Assembly: GCA_033239525.1 (NCBI GenBank)
Contig: BSYO01000004.1
Span: 23,536,037-23,600,036, forward strand
Source of the DNA: Nepenthes gracilis
Taxonomy: Eukaryota > Streptophyta > Magnoliopsida > Caryophyllales > Nepenthaceae
DNA: 64,000 bases
Reading direction: 5' to 3'
In this document: piece after piece, positions 35,379 through 47,663 of the stretch
How positions within the stretch are numbered: the stretch's first letter is position 1
Layout of the letters: each line of letters starts with the position of its first letter
Program-made: the position numbers and the translations under genes
Notes under the pieces: model-generated
Seen by the model: the letters and a program-made list of their open reading frames with translations, nothing else
The model's database searches: none
What the model was told of the DNA's origin: nothing

Positions 35379-35429
35379 CATCTCGCAGATAAGATATCAT
35401 GGTGTAAAAGGTCCGTTTTGCTTCTTGCA
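35379..35429 (-). pseudogene. 5' part of the exon split by the copia element
   Basis: On the minus strand, after a possible acceptor ATAACAAG|TGCAAG, the frame reads QEAKRTFYTMISYLR and then meets the CATCT duplication. Reading on at 30004 continues in the same frame (DEQGGNKNGQVFLTS) with no stop. This continuity supports one ancestral exon of at least about 180 bases, from 35429 to 29877 without the element. Confidence 0.55.
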
Positions 35430-36281
35430 CTTGTTATAATTGTTGGAGTTGGAAGGGTGAGCATTTTACAATAAAGTTGAAAAATCCCAATGGGTCTCTA
35501 ATTTTGAAATATTTTGACCATTTAATAATCTAGAATATGTAATATATGTAAAGTATTTTCAAATATATATGTAAATCTAAATAATTGTGCACATAGTAAA
35601 TAGTAGTAACAATATAGATCTAAATAATAAGTAAAATAAAATAACATTTTTGGTGATAAAAAAAATTTTGATAACTAAGAATTATTAAATAAAACTATCC
35701 GAATTTTTATAACAAGTGAAAATAATACACTAAGAAAGTTAACTTATAATTTGAATGGTGTAGATGTACTAAACCTTAATTGGTTTACTTTCCGACTTGT
35801 GACCTCTGTCAAGGAATTCATTGAATTTGTTTCTAGTAGCGGAAGTATATACCTTCCGATCTTTTTGTTGATCTTATTTCATGAGACGTAAAATCTTCAC
35901 ACATTATTAGATCACTATTTTTATGCCACCAACATTTTGACAAAGACTTACATGTTGGAGTAGGTACATATACCAATGGAGAATAATAGAGGAATATTGG
36001 ATGAGAAAATTTGACACAAAATCTCAATGACAAAGTAATGGTTTTCTCAAAAGATATTTACATGTATTCAAGAAAATGTTTTGAAGGGCCGCTGTTTAGT
36101 CTTGATTTTTCCTTTTTTATCAGAAGTGTTTGGAAGAAAAATATATAAAGAAGGCTGAAAATTAGATCAAAAAATATGGCCGTGTAAAAATCTGCACCCT
36201 AGCACATGTGCACCATATAGGTGCCCTTCAAGTGCTGAAACTTTAACAAGAGGTCCACAACCCAATGCACATAAGTTTCTT
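35430..36281. other. no recognised gene
   Basis: Upstream exons of the broken minus-strand gene would be expected here, but I could not recognise any. Confidence 0.35.
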
Positions 36282-36485
36282 AAGTGCACATATGGTGCGA
36301 ATAATTTGTATAAATTGTGCTAATGTGCGTATTGGATGCACATTGAGTGTGAATATTCTTGAAAAAATACATATATACACGGCTTGAATGCACATTCGGT
36401 GTGAACAATTTGAACAAAATATACATATATATGACTTGAATGCATATTGGGCGTAAACATTTTGGATAGAATATGCAAATGCTTA
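36282..36485. repeat. 52-bp minisatellite, four units
   Basis: Units start at 36282, 36334, 36386 and 36438, exactly 52 bases apart; the fourth is slightly short. Each opens (A/G)(A/G)(A/G)TGC(A)CAT and has a GGTGTGAA-like string ten bases later. The spacing is exact although substitutions are frequent. Confidence 0.88.
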
Positions 36486-37119
36486 TGCCAGGTGCAGATA
36501 ATGCATGGCTACTGAAAATTAGCATATTTGCGAGCATTTGGCTTGTATCGGGTGTTGATCTTAATGATGTTTAAGAATATTTTAAAATATATATTTTATC
36601 CAATTATATAGCATTCCTCTTCCAATTATAAAATGCACCACGTACCTAAATTCTTCAAGGAAGAATTCTCCCTATATTCCTTTTGGTGCATTTACATGGT
36701 AGATATTGCAAATGATTGTTTGAAAAAACATTCAACCATTGAAAAAGAGAAGTGATGTTCCAATAATATGTGGAATAAATCGATAAGATTTTTATTTTAG
36801 TTACCACGAGATAAGCCAAAATCTACTTAATTTTCAACATACCTGAGTTTATATTTCCAACGACACCTTCTAATATTGACCGTAAATTAAGAAAAATGGT
36901 ATCTTGGAATTCAAGATTGATAAACAACTTGCAATCATCATCAGGGATTCAACGCTTGGAATACATATAAAAAAAGTATGAGAAACAATGGCATTCATTG
37001 AAACCCCAGGCTTCCATGTATGAACATGCATTTGTTAGAAATACTTATCCAAGAACGCCAATGCACAACTGGCAAAAAAATAAAGAAATCTTCCTGAATG
37101 TTGTTTTTTTCATCATACT
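36486..37119. other. no recognised gene
   Basis: AT-rich single-copy-like sequence; nothing is supported. Confidence 0.4.
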
Positions 37120-38730
37120 TGTTGGGACCGTGGGTACCTCGGACCCAAGGAAAATATTGACGAGGCAGGGCAGAACCTCGAATAAGACCGACCTAAGAAC
37201 CCTAGGGGAATTGGATTAAACTGGTCCCACGGTTGATTAGTGGTCCAAGGAAAGCAAGAAGAATCACCATGTGAACCAATGAAAGGATGGCAGGCCAGCC
37301 GCTGCATGCCAACTTGTGATAGCCGTGTTCGGAAGGAAGACTTGTTGGGGGAGCAAAAGGCCGGTCGGATAGGAATGCACACAAATACACAAAGGGAGAA
37401 AGAGAAAGAATATACAAATTTTACGTGGAAACTCTTCACAAACCGAAGGGAAAAATCATGAGACTCTTAATCTACAACAAGTTCATTATGTGAAAATTGG
37501 TTACAAAATACCCTGAAATAGAATATCCGCTACAAACCCATGAAATAAAAAAAACAACACTAGAGGAAGGAAACTCCCACTTCGCCCTTTTACTCTGTGT
37601 TTTTCTTCTCTCATTATTCTCACTGGTAGTGCACTCCACTCTCTTTTATTTTTCACACACTCCTGAACTTCACCACTGTGACTTGACCGTCTCAACTGTA
37701 TCGTCTCAATGAAGGTTACTGCCCTTAAGCTCTTACACTTGTGCTCACTCACTGTGTCACCTTCATCGCATGCCCAGCATACATATTTATATTGCTTATC
37801 CTGGAAACCATTTGCTCAATAAGCAAATTGCGTGTGGACAATCACCTGCCACTAACAACTCTATAACATGCCACCTGCACAGACGGCCCATGCACTATAA
37901 ATCATCGTACTCTGCAGCAACTACGTTCACTATGTAGAGATTGTGTATATTCTTATGAGATCACGCATGCTCAATCAATCTTCTGAGCTGGTATCCACGT
38001 GTACTTTTTGCGCCCAGATCCTCGAGCCTTACACGCACAAGTTTACAAACCTTTTCCTGTGCACCAATTTGCGGACCACAACCGCGCACCTTCACTAGGC
38101 TATTTTGCCTCCCGTTGACCAGCTAATTTGCCTCAAAGTACATTCCAGGCGTCTTCAGCCATTGTAGGCAAATCGGCTATTTTGTCCAGTCCTAGAAAAT
38201 GGCGCAACTGGGCAAAATCTTGCACAACTGGTCATTTTGCCTCAACCTGACAAAATTACCCAACCTAGCAAAATCATCACAACCGCCCATTTTGCCCCAA
38301 CTTGGCAAAATGGCCGAACCGGGTAAAATGGCTCAACTGGCCATTTTGCCCCAACCTTCAACGAGCGCCTTCTTTAGTCGGTCAACTCTTTGACCGATAA
38401 TTTGCTTTCATAGGAAATCCTCTCCTGGATTTCCTCGCTGAGTTTCTTGCGTGCCTTCAGCTGGCGACTCTTCTTCGGTCGGTCAACTCGTTGACCAGTC
38501 ACTTTGCCTGATTAGTTTTCTCCTAATTTTCACTCCGACAAATGCACTCCTCAATTTGCTCTCCGGAAACCCACTCTGGAAGACTCCTGTTCTTTCACAG
38601 CCGATCAACGTCCCCGTTGACCAAATTTGCTTACAGTCGGACAACCTCCTATTGACCGTCTTCGGCTATCCGATGACATTTTTGTTTGTTAAGTTATCTA
38701 AAAGGGAGTGACCAAACCTAATAAGACCCA
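37120..38730 (-). repeat. LTR remnant(s) of the same copia group as 2285-2949 and 46620-47658
   Basis: TGTTGGG occurs at 37120 and again at about 37342; either could be the LTR edge. The block ACGTGGAAACTCTTCACAAA at 37423 and the following GAAGGGAAAAATCATGAG match the LTRs at 46738 and 2379. The right end near 38730 (GGGAGTGACCAAACC, then AAGACCCA) resembles the end of the 2285-2949 LTR (GGGAGTGACCAATAACCCAA). No target duplication was found, so the limits are approximate. The interior carries repeated TTTTGCC/GGCAAAAT units (38190-38360) and clustered TTGACC/GGTCAA motifs. Confidence 0.6.
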
Positions 38731-40414
38731 ATGGCTTTGAGATCATCCATCCTTTTGGACGTTGAAATGACTACATCCAATAAAAAAAAATGCCGTTCTT
38801 GGGGATACATATTGGAATGGGGATACATATTGGAACATTTCTAGTGATCTCTCTATGTCACCTGAGTTCTTGTAGACCCCATTCAAAGTGTTCCAAGAGA
38901 CAAAAATTTCTTTGGGGCATTTCATTGAACATCATGCGGGCATCGTTCAGTCAAGCACGCTAGACAAATATCAATACAGAGAGACTTCCAATAGTTAGGG
39001 TAGTATTGTGTCCTCAGATCTGAATTATTATACAGATTAAGGATCCAAATAATATTCGAAGCGGGTCTGGTTTTATATGCTTAAATCCAAAATCATGTGC
39101 AACTCAAAAATACGATCAAAAGATTCGCGGGACTAATTCCCTGGTATATCCTTCAACGATCAAATCAGTATCTACTTTTTATAAAGGAGAAAATAGAGGA
39201 TGTGAATTGAAAATTAAATTAACTTTATGTGAAGGCTTGCGCTTTTCTAAATGCGTCTTCAAAATAGAGTTGTTCTTTTTTCGAGAGACCTCTTCCTGTT
39301 GGAAAGATGGTCTTTTTATAATTATTATAGGACAGTTGACTTCTTCTGTCAGTTATCCAACAAATTGTCCAAAAAACTGTTTAGAAAATCGCTGAATGGA
39401 TAGAATTTTATCTATTATTGTCGGACAAAAAAACCGCTTAACAGTTGCCTCCAACTTATTGTGTTCTCGGACGGGTCCCCTTATTGGTCAAAATTAGCCT
39501 TTTAAACCTCCTTAATATATGGGCTAAATTTATAAAAGTGGACCTTCTAATTAAGCCATTGATGCCAACACCCATGAAGTTGAATTGAAGATACTCTTTA
39601 ATTTCCAGGAACAGAAGGTGCAGCATCTAAACTTGGCGAATTAAGCTGTTGATATTGCAAGACTCTCAACAGTTGACAGCAATAACGAAACTGAGGATCC
39701 ATCAGTCAACATTTATACGTACACTGTACTTGTTAAAGCCATTCTCCCTCCATCGCTTCTCGATCTGATTTCCCGCTGCTTACGCCCTATTCATGCCCCG
39801 GCAAAATTTAGCCTGCCAATGATGAACAGTAACAACCTTGAACCGGTTGGATAACCGGTTTGGACCGGCTTGGATGATTTGCTTGGGACTTGTGAGCTTG
39901 ATTTTCGGTCTGCAAAATCTTGAGAAATAAAGGCGTTCGGAAAACTTCTTGTTCAACTATTGTAAATCTATCGTCCCAATAGTTTCTATAAATAATAAAA
40001 ATTATAATATTATTTTAAACATCATATATTTTTGTAGATGAATTAAAATTTTATTTTATATCATAGATAGTATAATTTTGTTAAAAAAATATAATTATTA
40101 AAAATACATAGTTATCAGTAAAATACAAATGACAGAGATAATATCAAGGGGCTACATCCCTCGCTTGCTTGCCACCTTGGTTGTGAGCAACTCCCCATAT
40201 GTGTCAGCTATCTTTGTCGTCTACTGTTATTATTGACTACTATGTCAAGTATTTAAGAGTATAATAATCATACTATAAAAATAATATTTCTAATTTAAAA
40301 TTGATATTTTTATGAAAATACGGTAAGGCGGTATTTTTTTCTCACTTTGTTTCAAGTAAATGTTATTCTTAAGTAATGCATCCCTAAATTTAGGTTACTG
40401 TTGAGGCTAAAAAT
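38731..40414. other. no recognised gene
   Basis: Contains a short local duplication, GGGATACATATTGGAA twice near 38800-38835. A less AT-rich stretch at 39700-39850 resembles a gene leader on the minus strand but has no open frame. Confidence 0.4.
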
Positions 40415-41345
40415 GTACTTGATCTTTTTTGTCGGATCGAATTGAAGAGGATCTGGGACGGTAACTTCGAACCTGAATTCTACATACCACAACTGAAAAT
40501 GAGAGATCAGACTATATATCCAACATTCAAATTAGAAATCTTTTTTCAAAAAATAAAAAGATATTAGGAGAATCCGATGAATGTATAAATGCCTATAGTG
40601 ATGGATTGAGCACTTAAATACATCAGTTAAGAGGGGCAGTTTAGAGGTACACCCGATTGAAGGACAGTTTGGAGGCGCACTTGATTGAAGGGTGGTTTGC
40701 AAGCGCGCTCGACTAAAGACTTCTTAAAGATGTGCCCGTTGAGGAACGGTTTAAAGGTGCGCTTAATAGAGAGACGTTTTATTAGTATTCTTGACAAATG
40801 AACATTTTGGAGACATGAGACTGAGCTTTTGGATGGAGGGTGGACCTCCTAGATGGGCCCTCAGAAGAAGGATTGGTTTCCTACTGTATGGAAGGCTATT
40901 CAACCCTAGGCCGGATTGGAGAAAACTAGCTGTCCTAGAGTAGTGGCCGGCCTAATGGCTAGCTGGGAGAGGGAGCCGGCTGGAGTGATGGCCAGCCTGG
41001 GGGCTAGCTAAAGAGATGACCAGGCAATAGACAACCTACAGAGGTGGGTCCAAATGCTTCTTTAGAAGTTTGGACATGACCTATGTCATTGTAATGGAGA
41101 TTGCTTGAGTTAGACTTGGAAGGAGTTGAGCTGTTGGACTCTCAGAGCTCTCTCCCTCCTTTCTTCTTTGTTGGAGGCACTTTTTTAAGTGTGAGGTATT
41201 GTCAGATTGTGCCCTCTTTAGGCTCTCTCTCTCTCTTTGAATTCTCCATCCCCTATTCTATACTATAATGAATGGGTCTTTATAAGTGAAAAAGGTAGCC
41301 TAACCTTCTCTATCTTTCATGGATGGCATCTATTGGAATCAGGGT
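40415..41345 (-). repeat. reverse-oriented relative of the 23222-25115 LTR element
   Basis: Its reverse complement carries the features of 23222-25115 in the same order: a GGAGGCC-like GC-rich part (40800-41000), the CTCTAA.CC..GGGCGCA-type tandem units (40620-40780, reading GGCGCACTTGATTGAAGG and similar on the plus strand), then CTCCTAATATCTTTTT near 40560 and a GATCTC...CAG block near 40500. It lacks the TRIM. The boundaries are approximate. Confidence 0.6.
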
Positions 41346-43448
41346 TGTTTATGCCAACTATTATTATTGCGAACCATATTTTTTTTCAAAAATTCAATAG
41401 AATTTCGTTTATAATACAGATATCCGCTAATATAAAAATCTGTACAATTTCCTATACAAAATAAAATACATCCAATAATTCAAACATCCGACATCATACA
41501 ACCAACAACACAAAAAATCACACAGGATCTAATTTTTATATATAACTCGTGGCTCCAACGTTGTATATCTAATCACAACATTGGTAAAAGAGAGATATCA
41601 TTAGGAATCTGATACAATCACAATAACCTGCGAAAGTATAAATAAATCCAACACAATAAAAATTAAACTATCTAATCATCAATTATATATACAATATATA
41701 TTAAGATTCCCAAAAAAATATAAATATATATAAATCCCGATGACATAAATAAAGTTACAAATTAAAAGTTTTCGATATGGTCTTCTAAATCCAGAACCTA
41801 GACCACTTTGAATCTCTATGCTGTCCCCTCGAGTATAACAAACTTGTGCTAATCTGAAAATAAGGAGAAGTACAGGTGAGCCGAAACTCAACAAGTGCAA
41901 TAAAATCAAGACGGTAAATAATAGAAGCAAAATAAAACAGAAGAATGATATACGAGTATAACAATGATGCGAAAGTATAAGACACGATCGAATATACTTT
42001 TGAAACATACTTAACATTTCACGTTTTATCCTTATTCTCTTTAGAATGTAAATTATGTATGATTACTTATATTTACGGATCAAGACCAGTAAACTTCACT
42101 AACTAAAGGTGTGGGAGAACGAGAAAATGATTATATCATCTATATGACCTAAAGGCGTAAATTCCGATTATCGATTCAGAGGCAAGTCATCTATATATCA
42201 TACCTGTAGATAGGCCATAAACATATGTCCCCATGTCCTCCAGAACCCAAAGGCAGCCCTCGTCTTTTCACAATAATATCCTAAGGCTTGTTAAGAGTAT
42301 CACCCGCTATAATACGCAATCAGGATAATCCTTGAGTCTCTACTAAAATACCAATTGTATGCCAAGGGTTATTATCCTTTGTAATATAATTTCATTGTCC
42401 TAATTTTTTGATTTCTTATTCTTTGAGGGAATGTTAACCATACTTCTTTCATAATTTTCTCCATTTGGGAGAACAAATCAATCATATAACCGATTGTAAA
42501 ATTTTTCTCCAATTACTTGAACAATTTTTATATTTCTTTCAAATTTAAATCTTTTCACAATTTAACTTTCAAACATAAGCATCATATAGCATAGAAAATG
42601 TGAAAATTCCTATCACTATGAGCCTAATTTGACTTTAGAACTTCTGGATAACGATTATTTTCATAATTTGTTAACAAATATATTTTTTGGAATAAACAAT
42701 TAAACATATGCAAATATATATGTAGCTTAATTAACAATTAAATAATGTAAAAATTATGTAAAATTTACCAAAGAGGCTCAAGTGAACAATACCTATGCGT
42801 GAATAGTACTCGATTGTGCACATCAGACGATTCTCAAAATTTTAAGAATCTAATGAGTAATTTACCAAATCCAAGATGTGGGTAATCATAATCTCAAGTC
42901 AATTTATGTATAAATTTTGAAATAGATGCCTAAGCGAAGTCCAAGTGCATCCTAAGGTTTCGGCAAAAAATATATATATATAATTACTAAATTAGATACC
43001 CAGTCGATAAATTAACTTATATAGAATATGTATAATGATATTCTAATCTTAATTTATACAAAAATCTCAAAAATCAGAGCCCAAAATTGTCCAGGCGTGG
43101 GGTTAGAGTTTGAGTATGAAAATTGGTCGAAATCCACAAATTCGGACATGAAATTCATATATATATATAATTAAGTTATGGGTATTATATATACATGTAT
43201 GAATTGGGTATTTGGATAATAATACTCAAAGGGGATCGAACAAAAATAAAAAAGAATGGAAAAGAAGGGTATGGATGTACTTATTTCGACCCGATCTACG
43301 ATTTCTCCAACTAACTCGAAACCAAAATCGAATATGAGAGTCTCCATTTGCCCATTTCTCTCTCTTTTTCCTTCCTCTACCCGAAGCTTCGGTTCTAATT
43401 TCCTGAAAACCCTTCCCCCGTGAGTTGCCCCCTTTCCCCTCTTTATGA

Positions 43449-43500
<52 letters not shown>

Positions 43501-44206
43501 TTATTTTTTTAATCCGAAAACTCAAATCGGTACTCAGGCGACCGAACGGATACACATCAAGCGCGGCCCAACAAATACAAATATTATCCAATAATTTTCT
43601 ATTGTTAAATTAATTTTTATCATACCTAAATTATCCAAAATAATAAATAAAATCAATTAAATCAAATAAAAATTTGAGATATTACAGTTGTGGCTTGTAG
43701 AGATTATTTCCTTTATGAGAGTGATCTACGGGTCCTTACTTGCATTTTGGAGCAATGTATAATCTTGGGCAAGATCTCTAATAATTGCAATTACCATTCC
43801 TGAGTATACATAATCATGGAGCATATTCTAGCAATAACCACTGAGTTGTTTAGATTAGAGATAGAAAGACTCAATCTCCTCTCTTGTTAAGTTGTACATG
43901 CTTGTTGACGGCCGTGTGAAAAACATCATCGTGGGGATGGGCTTTTGTTGCTCACTTTGGGCTGCCGGATTGGGTTCAGGCCGACCCGCCGAGGTCGACT
44001 GCTTTGGTGAGGTTGTGTCATGGGCCTTCTTCCATTGGGCCTCCCCTTAATTTGTGGGCTTGGATCTAGGGTCAACCCAATTTTAGGAGTCTCATCATTA
44101 AATAATATTTATTGTATTATAATTTTATTTTATTTTAATAATCAAATATACTGTAATATTATAAAATAATTTTTATAATTCTAATAATAAAATTACTTTA
44201 TGAATT
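41346..44206. other. AT-rich intergenic DNA
   Basis: No gene is recognised. GC-richer patches at 42140-42370 and 43910-44090 look like decayed repeat sequence. An (ATT)n microsatellite lies at 43448-43502. Confidence 0.45.
43448..43502. repeat. (ATT)n microsatellite
   Basis: About 18 uninterrupted trinucleotide repeats, beside a T-run. Confidence 0.95.
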
Positions 44207-45270
44207 TGATAGGTCCAAATATCCAGAGTCCATAAAAAAGCAGCCCAAAAGTCGAGCGTACGGTCTAAGAGGCCCGCTAGGTCAATCTGGCCAAGATTTT
44301 GGATTGGCCCAAGAGGCTCGAGGACAATCGTCCATGTCCCAATATTCCCAAGAGCCTGCATTTGCTCGAAAGGTTAAGCTAGCCTTAGAAATCCAAGGAC
44401 CTCCCGAGGAGCCCAAATCATCGAGAGAGCCCCTGAGACTAGCTCAACCCGAAAAGCTCAAAGACCCTCCACAGGTCCGGCTCCCAATTAGAGTCCGAGA
44501 ACATCCAACTTTGCGAATCCGCGGACTTGACAAATGCCAAGAAGACTTTTGAAGGACGAGAACTATTTCGACATTCTTGAGACGCAAGGATGGATGAAAG
44601 AAGCCTAGGGCGGCCGAGGGCGCCAGCTTAGACGTCTCACTAATACCAAGGAGTACACGCTTCCTGCAACACGCAACCGCTACAGAAAATAATGACCTGT
44701 AGAGCACGCTTGATCGTGTCAAGACTCACGTCACATACAACATGCCTGACACAACATGCCAAATCAGTAGAGTTGGTGGCTGGCTTCCCAGCAAACGCCA
44801 ATGCCAACGCCAACGCCATATGGGACCATTTCGAGAGTAAACTTTTCACTATAAATACCTCACCCAAACATCTAAAGAGAAAGGGAGAAAGCGGCCGGCA
44901 ACTGTACAAGCAGCAAGGAGAAGAGAAAACAAGAGTAGTGAGAAAAAAGGATAAGATACCCGTTTTGCAACCGAGAGTAGCTTCATTCCACTTTATAAAA
45001 ATTGAATACTTGTAACCCGTTTAAAGATAGTGGACTCATTTCGGAGCCAACGTCCCGTAATTTTTTTCTCTCATTAAAGGGAGGTTTTTTACGTAAAATT
45101 TCGTATATTATTCTCTCTCTTTTTTCCGACGCATCACACCCACTAAATTCCATGCAAAATCACCGGTTCACTTGTGTGTTGTACGATTGCGCCTATCCGA
45201 GCATCCCAAGAAGATCCACAAAGTCGACTCGGATCTTTGTTGTACGGCAGCTGGAATCTCAGGACGCAAT
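44207..45270 (+). repeat. LTR-like remnant
   Basis: Starts TGATAGGTCC at 44207, has a promoter-like CACTATAAATACCTC at 44849, a leader-like part with GTAACCCGTTTAAAGATAGT, and ends near a CTCAGGACGCAAT string around 45270. U3-R-U5-like organisation and GC content above the flanks suggest an LTR. Open frames inside (44304-44552, 44692-45015) have no protein features. The end is not fixed and no target duplication was seen. Confidence 0.45.
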
Positions 45271-46614
45271 AGAATTATTTTCCATTATAAAAATTTTTAA
45301 ACCTAAACTCAATAGTTGCCCTTTTCTTTTGGGGAAAAAACAGATACCTATTTCACCTTCCCCCTTAATTATTGACTTTGTTTTTTCTATTGAAACCTCT
45401 AACATTCTAAAATTTATGTTCTCATTTAAATTTAACTTAATTAATTAAATAATTTTGACCACTCAATAAATTTCTTCCTTCATGTGCTACTATAAATGGC
45501 CACCATAAAATAATTTATAATAATTATTGTTGATTTTAAATTTAGCCGAAATTATAGCATGATTGCACTGTTGTGCCATGGATGTAATCTGCCTAGAGAA
45601 AGGAGTAGGGCAGTACCTAGAAGAAGAACCCTAGAAACCATATATCAGAAGTAGGCTGTTCTTATTCAAGGCCTTCTGCCCTTAGCCCTACCCTTATGAT
45701 GTGATATTGCATACCCACAGTTGCAGACTTTAGCTTTGCATAGATTCCACGGTTATATTTTGTTTTACAGTCAATCTCAACCGACATGGTGAACTTTAAT
45801 GAATTTAATTTTCTATTTAAATTTGCCACTTTATATATATTTGGCTTGAGCAATTAAGCTTAACCTATAACAATTTATGGGCATGCTCAACTATTATAAT
45901 AGAATAAAACATAAATAAAATGATCATTTTCAGATAAAAAAAATAAATTATAAAAGAAGTTTTTATATTTAGCCTGTGTCGTAGGTAAAAGTTAATTTAC
46001 TAATAATTAATATGCTAAAGTCAAAAAAATAGGAAATTAAATAAAATTGATCTCTTCTTGTTATTTTTAAAAAAATATATTTTTTGCATGCCATCGCTGT
46101 GACTTTGTTCGCCGGCACCACCAGCGTCCAAAGTGTCGCCGGCCCCACCAATCAACTGTCACAATCACACGGCCTCAGCCATAATATTCTCCCCACCACC
46201 CGCCACTGCCACCAGCAATGATACTGCGGCCAACAAATGATATACGGTGGATGAAATAATCATTTGGTGTAAAATTGCTATTTATTCATAAATTTACCGA
46301 ACAAAAGTCATCGTAATATGAGTTTTTTTTTTTTCTTATTTATTAAAGTAGAGTAACAATACCTAACACATATAATAAATAAGTTGTACAATTATAAAAA
46401 GTAAAACCTAGAATAACTTTAGAGCTATAAGCCATGCCACTTTTTAAAAATATGTAAATAAAAAAATAATAAATATAAAATATCAAATCTCAAAGAATGC
46501 TAACTATAACTCTATATATTTATGCTTATTTATTCAAGCAGAAATTTATATAATTTGATATAGGTAGAATCAACGAATAAAACAACATGGCTGCCTTGTG
46601 GTTATGATTTTGAT
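45271..46614. other. no recognised gene
   Basis: AT-rich, with one GC-richer patch at 46085-46215 (GCCGGCACCACC-type strings) that gives no supported reading frame. Confidence 0.4.
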
Positions 46615-47663
46615 TCTATTGTAGGGATTCGATACTTGAATTCATCCGATTCGGTGCAACAAAAATTTAAATCCCCTGTTATCGTTAGCTAACAAATTTA
46701 GTGGGTATAAAAAATAAAAGATACACAATATTTTTAACGTGAAAACTCTTCACAAACCGAAGAAAAAAATACCAGATAAATTTAAAAAAAAAATTTACTA
46801 TATAAAATAGTTACAAAAACCCCGAGACATAGTATCCATTATACACTCGAAATATAATAAGAAAAACTACTCTGAGCAAGCAATAAAACTCTCCTTCACT
46901 CTTAACTTTCTATTTTTCTTTTCTCATTTTTTTCACTGGTAGTATACTTCACTCGCTTTAATTTTACAGGTATAGCAATAAATAGTTGTGGCTGTCTATC
47001 GCTCCTGCGACCGCTGCAGCACAGCTCTCACATTGCTGCTGTTGCTCCACGTATTCCTTACGTGACACACTCATCTTCTCTAGAAGTCTGATGCACTTTA
47101 TAGAGAGATCTGATCCAAGTTCCATAGCACGCATCTCTTCATGCTGGTTGCGTTATTAGAAGCTCTGCCATCTGTAAATTGCTTTCTACCACTTTGCAGG
47201 CAAATTTTGATACATGGTTTGTAAGTCTACCAACCCTGAAAATACAACTGTCCACAACGTTAACTGTCAACTTTTCACAATGTCATTGGACCATTACTCA
47301 GTCGGTTAACTTTTTATTGACCATATTCTTCTTCCAATCGGTCAACATTCCATTGATCGGATTCTATTCCCAATTGGTCAACCTTTTGTTAACCGTTTTC
47401 TGTTGTCAGCTGGTCAACCTATCGCTAACTGGCTTCTATTTCACGGCCGCTAGCTGGTCGTACTATTGTAGCCCTACCTAACTGCTCCAATAATTGCCCA
47501 TTTAGCAATTGTCATTCCAAGATTTGCCACTCAGACAAATGGCTTCCTCATGGACTTTGTTGCAGCCAATATGCAGCACTCCAATATTACACTAAACCTG
47601 TGTGATCCAATGATGTTCGTTTATTGAATTACCCACAATGGAGTTATCAACTCCAACATCTAT
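46615..47663 (-). repeat. solo LTR with perfect target-site duplication
   Basis: The LTR is 46620-47658 (1039 bp): TGTAGGG at the left, CTCCAACA at the right, TG..CA ends with an imperfect inverted repeat. It is flanked by TCTAT at 46615-46619 and 47659-47663, a perfect 5-bp duplication. No internal domain is present. The block ACGTGAAAACTCTTCACAAA at 46738 ties it to the LTRs at 37423 and 2379. The right half contains repeated GGTCAAC/TTGACC strings. Confidence 0.85.

Noticed and set aside
44304..45015. Open frames of 82-107 residues
   Set aside because: They lie in an LTR-like U3 region, overlap on both strands and match no family.
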